From assembly GCA_015486095.1 (NCBI GenBank), contig WFSK01000249.1, positions 1-10,753 on the forward strand: a stretch of 10,753 nucleotides of DNA, in the 5' to 3' direction. Positions 8,501-10,753 of this stretch are shown piece by piece. A program made the translations under genes and the position numbers. The stretch is from Thermotogae bacterium (GTDB taxonomy: Bacteria; Thermotogota; Thermotogae; B3-G13). Below the pieces are notes generated by a model. That model made no database searches. It saw nothing but the letters and a program-made list of their open reading frames with translations, and was not told where the DNA came from. Numbering within the stretch: the stretch's first letter is position 1; each line of letters begins with the position of its first letter.

Positions 8501-8708
8501 GTTTGAAGTTGTCCCTGTAGATAAAACCCAGCTTCTTTACCGTCTCTCTCGCTACGCTCTCTATCAGTCTACCAGATGCCCCTACGAATCTGTAACCGTG
8601 AGGTGCTTCCCCCGATATCTTCGAAAGGATGTCTATCAGGCGCTCCAACGTTCCACCCAACGGTGGACCCACTATCAAATGTATCTTTTTACTCTCCGGA
8701 TCTCTCAA
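5571..8708 (-). CDS. addB: AddB: helicase/nuclease subunit B with Fe-S nuclease domain
   Basis: A 1,045-residue partner of AddA. The N-terminus has LIVGPPLGGT (11-20) where AddB proteins carry Walker A; the GKT lysine is missing, so ATP binding here is doubtful. The middle resembles the inactive UvrD-like fold of AddB, with EILDILEAR and FFVGFNDTAYP (566-592) matching its degenerate motif V region. The C-terminal nuclease is intact: H793 in GNIYHSCL, D908 in GRIDRID, D926 and K928 in IIDYKR, and Q938. Cysteines C761 (KDCPMKYF) and C1028, C1031, C1037 (CKSCPFSMAC) are spaced like the 4Fe-4S staple of AddB. The start is TTG at 8706-8708, directly preceded by in-frame TGA, with an AAGGGG tract 8 bases upstream; TTG at codon 11 is a weaker alternative. 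The start lies inside one copy of a 48-bp tandem repeat. It is the first gene of the addBA unit and overlaps addA by four bases. Confidence 0.9.
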   Translation of the reverse strand: MRDPESKKIHLIVGPPLGGTLERLIDILSKISGEAPHGYRFVGASGRLIESVARETVKKLGFIYRDNFKPIDQFAVELVNKYMPEMVYMDEALSYAYTSDFLESISDTSEFGGAIKKASFVHNFSSFVSDVLENDVNLYDFPSEGKDKRLVTLIDMVRRYEERKEKDALFDTLNAYKLVARLPIRKGEEGNVLFIYGFYDLKPIHMKYFFPKLFSIYDRVYFALTYDETRRELFKGSEEILAFLSSYPFEIERLEAIEDKDSRSHVAIYAFSNMKSKRVRNDFIEVMKFKDIYDECMGVAKRIKTLILRDGVPAKKISVVIKDLSTYERELTRKFKEYGIPFYLNGVHTLSTSKLVKFIILPLMVAISGYRADMLMSLVENGYVHPDDESVLQAFESIVTRLGLDKDDLPMSFAGRKNKWSTRLNEYMKNLRDRLRQMDEEVEREEVKRQIKDVEDAKKVVDEIFEYIKENGLDSDKAKDIGEYSRILRRNAELILSRFIPFLTSDRAEVERYSTEAFFTAIWDLEKALSRIGRTKMKPSEYSTYLRSILRYRTFRCSTGLKGGVEILDILEARYTDSDYRFFVGFNDTAYPMIEKNPLYQLDFDDRIESSSDTIRFVDRKSREDKLDLFLSLIEAQKKVFLSYAEVDLKGRKLLPSGYLIELDKCSLLQKGINISRLLATPASLGEARRSIIRTYALEKIPMQYINEFEMEKTLRLLKRVPYIDGDRLVKGKNLKALRDRIEEREKNTFSFSRLKTYKDCPMKYFIEYILGIPEPMKYEFGLTPLDEGNIYHSCLREIFEYAKEKNYLPLSRISNERDKVNEIYTKLTESIRERLGTFTHLPSRFLEIKEKDIEGKLWAFLLEKEFNGSKRETYEFIPTYFEIPLSFEITRDMSTPENTIRVRGRIDRIDIGVNDEGEEVVRIIDYKRDSRSADWEQLFLYSGIVKRTLLKDKELVEALFYGIEKGSKGGRGIKVSEESGGDLRFEGKSKSAKLPFDSYSSFLSNVDETVSAIKSGNFPESVKFWNCKSCPFSMACKRGESFRP

Positions 8709-8778
8709 TCAAAATGCCCCTTCACAAAGAAGTGTCTCTCCCTCCGAATCTCTCGATCAAAACGCCTTTTCACAAGAA
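8695..8778. repeat. Tandem duplication, period 48 bp, two diverged copies over the addB start and leader
   Basis: Copy 1 (8695-8731) and copy 2 (8743-8778) match at about 31 positions over 36-37 bases, with one single-base gap. Shared blocks include ATCTCTC, ATCAAAA and TTCACAA. On the minus strand each unit carries a purine-rich tract, then TTTTGAT, then GAGAGAT, then CGGAG. Copy 1 contains the addB TTG start; at the matching place in copy 2 the triplet is TCG. The period is 16 codons, but an in-frame TGA separates the copies, so the upstream one is untranslated leader. Confidence 0.75.
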
Positions 8779-8806
8779 TTATAGCATGGATAATAGTCCT
8801 GAATTC
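8778..8806 (-). promoter_or_regulatory. Candidate addBA promoter (extended -10)
   Basis: On the minus strand TATAAT occupies 8783-8778, preceded by TGC, an extended -10 (TGnTATAAT). The hexamer 17 bp upstream is GAATTC (8801-8806), a poor -35, which the extended -10 could offset. Transcription would start near 8771 and give a leader of about 63 nt that covers most of the tandem repeat. Confidence 0.5.
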
Positions 8807-8810
8807 GGAC
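8796..8810. promoter_or_regulatory. Dyad between the divergent promoters, possible operator
   Basis: GTCC (8796-8799) and GGAC (8807-8810) are inverted repeats around TGAATTC. The dyad overlaps the candidate addBA -35 region and ends one base before the candidate nadE -35, a good place for a shared regulator. The arms are only four bases long, so chance cannot be excluded, and it does not match LexA boxes known to me. Confidence 0.22.
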
Positions 8811-8839
8811 GTGTCATATTCACCCCAGGGTGGTAAAAT
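8811..8839 (+). promoter_or_regulatory. Candidate nadE promoter
   Basis: GTGTCA (8811-8816, four of six matches to TTGACA) lies 17 bp before TAAAAT (8834-8839, five of six matches to TATAAT). The -10 is preceded by TGG, an extended -10 form. Transcription would begin near 8846, about 40 nt before the start codon. It faces away from the candidate addBA promoter. Confidence 0.42.
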
Positions 8840-8866
8840 AGAAGGGTTAAGAGCAATTCATAATGT

Positions 8867-8874
8867 GGGAGGGG
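8867..8874 (+). promoter_or_regulatory. Ribosome binding site of nadE
   Basis: The purine run GGGAGGGG ends 10 bases before the ATG at 8885. It is the clearest Shine-Dalgarno in the window and supports that ATG as the start. Confidence 0.65.
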
Positions 8875-8884
8875 ATTCTGATAT

Positions 8885-10522
8885 ATGAAGATCACCATAG
8901 CGCAATTGGATCCAACCGTGGGAGACATCGATGGGAACCTCGATAAGATCGTCAACACGTTGATGCAATATGGGAATGCGACGGACTTGATATGTTTTCC
9001 AGAACTATTTCTTGTAGGATATCCTCCCAGAGACCTTTTGGAAAAGACTTGGTTTATCGAGAGAGTCCAAAATGCCATTCAAAAGCTGGTCAGCATTTCG
9101 AAAGACTATCCTGATGTTGGGATACTCTTTGGAGCTCCCACCCCAACGGAACACAAAACAGGAAAGGGACTTTACAACTCTGCACTCTTGGTATATAAGG
9201 GGAAAATACTGATAAATCAGCATAAATCTCTCTTACCCACGTACGACGTCTTCGATGAGGCAAGGTATTTCGATCCGGCATCTGAAGTCGACGTGGTACA
9301 TTTCAAGGATGAGATACTTGGAATCTCCATCTGTGAAGATGCCTGGAACGATCCGGAGTTATGGGCAAAGAGGATATACACCTTCGATCCCATAGAGGTG
9401 TTGGCGAAGAAAGGGGCTACCATCTTAATAAATATATCTGCCTCTCCTTTTCATGTGGGGAAGGAAGAGATCAGATATCGTCTCATTCGGAATCATGCCA
9501 GAAGATATGGAATCCCATTCTTATTCGTCAATCAAGTCGGTGGAAATGACGAACTCGTATTCGACGGTAGAAGCATGTGCGTCGATAAGTGGGGAAATCC
9601 CATAGAATGTTTCAAATCGTTTAAAGAACAGGTAAAGACCATAGATACGAATGACAAAGGCATTCCAGATGCCTATCATCCACAAGATAAGATCGAATCT
9701 ATCTACGAGGCATTGATCCTGGGGATCCGAGATTATATGAAAAAGTGCAATTTTTCCAAAGCCATCGTCGGTCTCTCGGGAGGAATAGATTCTGCCGTTA
9801 CCTGCTGCTTGGCAAAAGAAGCCATAGGAGTGGAAAATGTATTGGCTATCTCTATGCCCTCGCCGTACTCTTCAAAAGGAAGCGTAGAAGATGCGAGAAA
9901 ACTCGCCAAAAACCTTGGCATTCGATTTAAGGTGATCCCTATCTCTTCCATATATCATTCTTACGTGAATACTCTAAAAGAAAGCTTGCAGATAGAAGGA
10001 ATAGATATCACCTTGGAAAATATCCAGGCAAGGATACGAGGTAATATCCTCATGGCTCTATCTAATAAATTTGGCTATCTCCTGTTATCCACGGGAAATA
10101 AAAGCGAACTCGCAGTCGGTTATTGTACACTATACGGTGATATGAGCGGAGGGCTCAGCGTGATCTCCGACGTTCCAAAGACCATGGTATATGAATTGGC
10201 ACATTACATCAACAGAAGATCGGAAGTAATTCCAAAGGAGATCATCGAAAAACCTCCATCGGCAGAGTTGAAACCCGACCAGCGGGATCAGGATACACTT
10301 CCCCCGTATGAGATACTCGATCGAATACTTCACTACTACATCGAGGAAGGATACTCGATGGAAGAGATCATCGCACTGGGTTTCGAATCAAAGACAGTTG
10401 AATGGGTAATTCGAGCGGTTAACAAAAACGAGTATAAGAGAAGACAGGCTGCTCCTGGATTGAAAGTAACTACGAAGGCCTTCGGAATAGGAAGAAGGAT
10501 ACCCATAGCCGCGAAGTACTGA
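8885..10522 (+). CDS. nadE: Glutamine-dependent NAD+ synthetase
   Basis: A 545-residue, two-domain cytosolic enzyme that converts deamido-NAD+ to NAD+ with ATP, using ammonia cut from glutamine; this is the last step of NAD synthesis. The N-terminal nitrilase-type amidohydrolase domain (about 1-260) shows the catalytic triad E40 (ICFPELF), K114 (QHKSLLPTYDVFDEARYF) and C150 (SICEDAWND). The C-terminal synthetase domain has the PP-loop SGGIDS (298-303), PSPYSSKGSVEDA (325-337), the conserved LLSTGNKSELAVGY (390-403) and EKPPSAEL with DQRDQDTLPPYE (445-475). Length and completeness match the bacterial glutamine-dependent form, as opposed to the roughly 270-residue ammonia-only NadE. It has its own candidate promoter and a strong ribosome binding site, and it is transcribed away from addBA. 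No other NAD genes are nearby. Confidence 0.97.
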   Translation: MKITIAQLDPTVGDIDGNLDKIVNTLMQYGNATDLICFPELFLVGYPPRDLLEKTWFIERVQNAIQKLVSISKDYPDVGILFGAPTPTEHKTGKGLYNSALLVYKGKILINQHKSLLPTYDVFDEARYFDPASEVDVVHFKDEILGISICEDAWNDPELWAKRIYTFDPIEVLAKKGATILINISASPFHVGKEEIRYRLIRNHARRYGIPFLFVNQVGGNDELVFDGRSMCVDKWGNPIECFKSFKEQVKTIDTNDKGIPDAYHPQDKIESIYEALILGIRDYMKKCNFSKAIVGLSGGIDSAVTCCLAKEAIGVENVLAISMPSPYSSKGSVEDARKLAKNLGIRFKVIPISSIYHSYVNTLKESLQIEGIDITLENIQARIRGNILMALSNKFGYLLLSTGNKSELAVGYCTLYGDMSGGLSVISDVPKTMVYELAHYINRRSEVIPKEIIEKPPSAELKPDQRDQDTLPPYEILDRILHYYIEEGYSMEEIIALGFESKTVEWVIRAVNKNEYKRRQAAPGLKVTTKAFGIGRRIPIAAKY

Positions 10523-10543
10523 ATAACATTTTTTCATCCTGTT

Positions 10544-10563
10544 CATTGTTGCAAGATACAATG
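10544..10563 (+). terminator. Weak hairpin after nadE
   Basis: CATTGT (10544-10549) pairs with ACAATG (10558-10563) around an 8-base loop, 21 bp after the nadE stop. The stem is AT-rich and only three T follow, so termination here is doubtful. The six-T run at 10529-10534 comes before the hairpin, not after it. Confidence 0.2.
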
Positions 10564-10737
10564 TTTCAGTATTAGCGTGTCATTTGAAGAGTCCTTCTTA
10601 GAGTAGTGCTATTCGTAAAATTTGGAAAAGACACCTAATCGGAGAACAAAAGTGTATTGGTTACTGAAATCTTTGATTCTTAGCCGGAAAGTCAGTTCAA
10701 CCTTATTTAATTAAAAATTGCTTCTGCTCTCCAAGGA
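10564..10737. other. Non-coding stretch at the contig end
   Basis: I see no coding frame, convincing promoter, RNA gene or repeat in these 174 bases. The downstream part carries stop codons in all frames and is AT-rich near 10700-10717. Because adapter follows directly, its joining to the rest of the contig may rest on few reads. Confidence 0.5.
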
Positions 10738-10753
10738 CTGTCTCTTATACACA
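10738..10753. other. Nextera transposase adapter (mosaic end) read-through
   Basis: CTGTCTCTTATACACA is identical to the first 16 bases of the 19-base Tn5/Nextera mosaic-end adapter, as it appears when a read runs through a short insert. Sixteen exact bases at the very edge of the sequence make chance implausible. This is a library artefact, not genome sequence. Confidence 0.95.

Noticed and set aside
8576..8836. Plus-strand open frame opposite the addB start, with a repeated Leu-Ser-Ile-Lys peptide.
   Set aside because: It is antisense to addB, and its apparent repeat is just the tandem DNA duplication read in translation; no ribosome site or family resemblance.
1..10753. CRISPR arrays, toxin-antitoxin pairs, or a defence island around addAB.
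   Set aside because: No regularly spaced repeats and no additional defence genes; neighbours are cofactor and signalling genes, so AddAB is most simply a housekeeping repair complex.

Overview
The window reads as a bacterial chromosomal contig with modest GC. Arg is mostly AGA/AGG, Ile often uses ATA, and the proteins are rich in Glu, Lys and Arg. That fits a thermophilic or anaerobic lineage such as the Thermotogota, but the sequence alone does not settle the taxon. The last 16 bases (10738-10753) match the Nextera transposase mosaic end exactly. The right edge is therefore an assembly or contig end with untrimmed adapter, not native DNA.

Left end (1-500): a 5'-truncated gene carrying a C-terminal tail like those of Rpn/PD-(D/E)XK nuclease-transposase proteins. 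It is followed directly by about 130 bp that look like the decayed right end of an IS200/IS605 (tnpB-type) element, with two hairpins. This is the only accessory-looking part of the window.

Middle (501-8708): a lipoate/octanoate ligase-transferase family gene on the plus strand converges with a minus-strand block, and the two 3' ends overlap by 62 bp. In transcription order the minus-strand block is addB, addA, then a membrane 7TM-PAS-GGDEF diguanylate cyclase. addB and addA overlap by ATGA and should make the two-subunit AddAB helicase-nuclease that resects double-strand DNA ends for recombination. Both subunits keep an intact nuclease centre. AddA has the full set of superfamily 1 helicase motifs, whereas AddB has lost its Walker A lysine and has four cysteines placed for a 4Fe-4S staple. 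The cyclase gene follows 72 bp later and may share the transcript.

Right end (8709-10737): a 176-bp divergent control region, with candidate promoters for addBA and nadE and a tandem duplication covering the addB leader and start. It leads into nadE, a glutamine-dependent NAD+ synthetase. After it come about 215 bp without a recognisable gene, then the adapter.

Most of the window is housekeeping: cofactor attachment, DNA repair, signalling and NAD synthesis. I see no convincing new multi-gene system. The points most worth checking are the duplicated addB leader, the degenerate AddB motor site, the ligase C-terminus encoded antisense to the cyclase, the LipM-like cysteine in that ligase, the insertion-sequence relic and the adapter.
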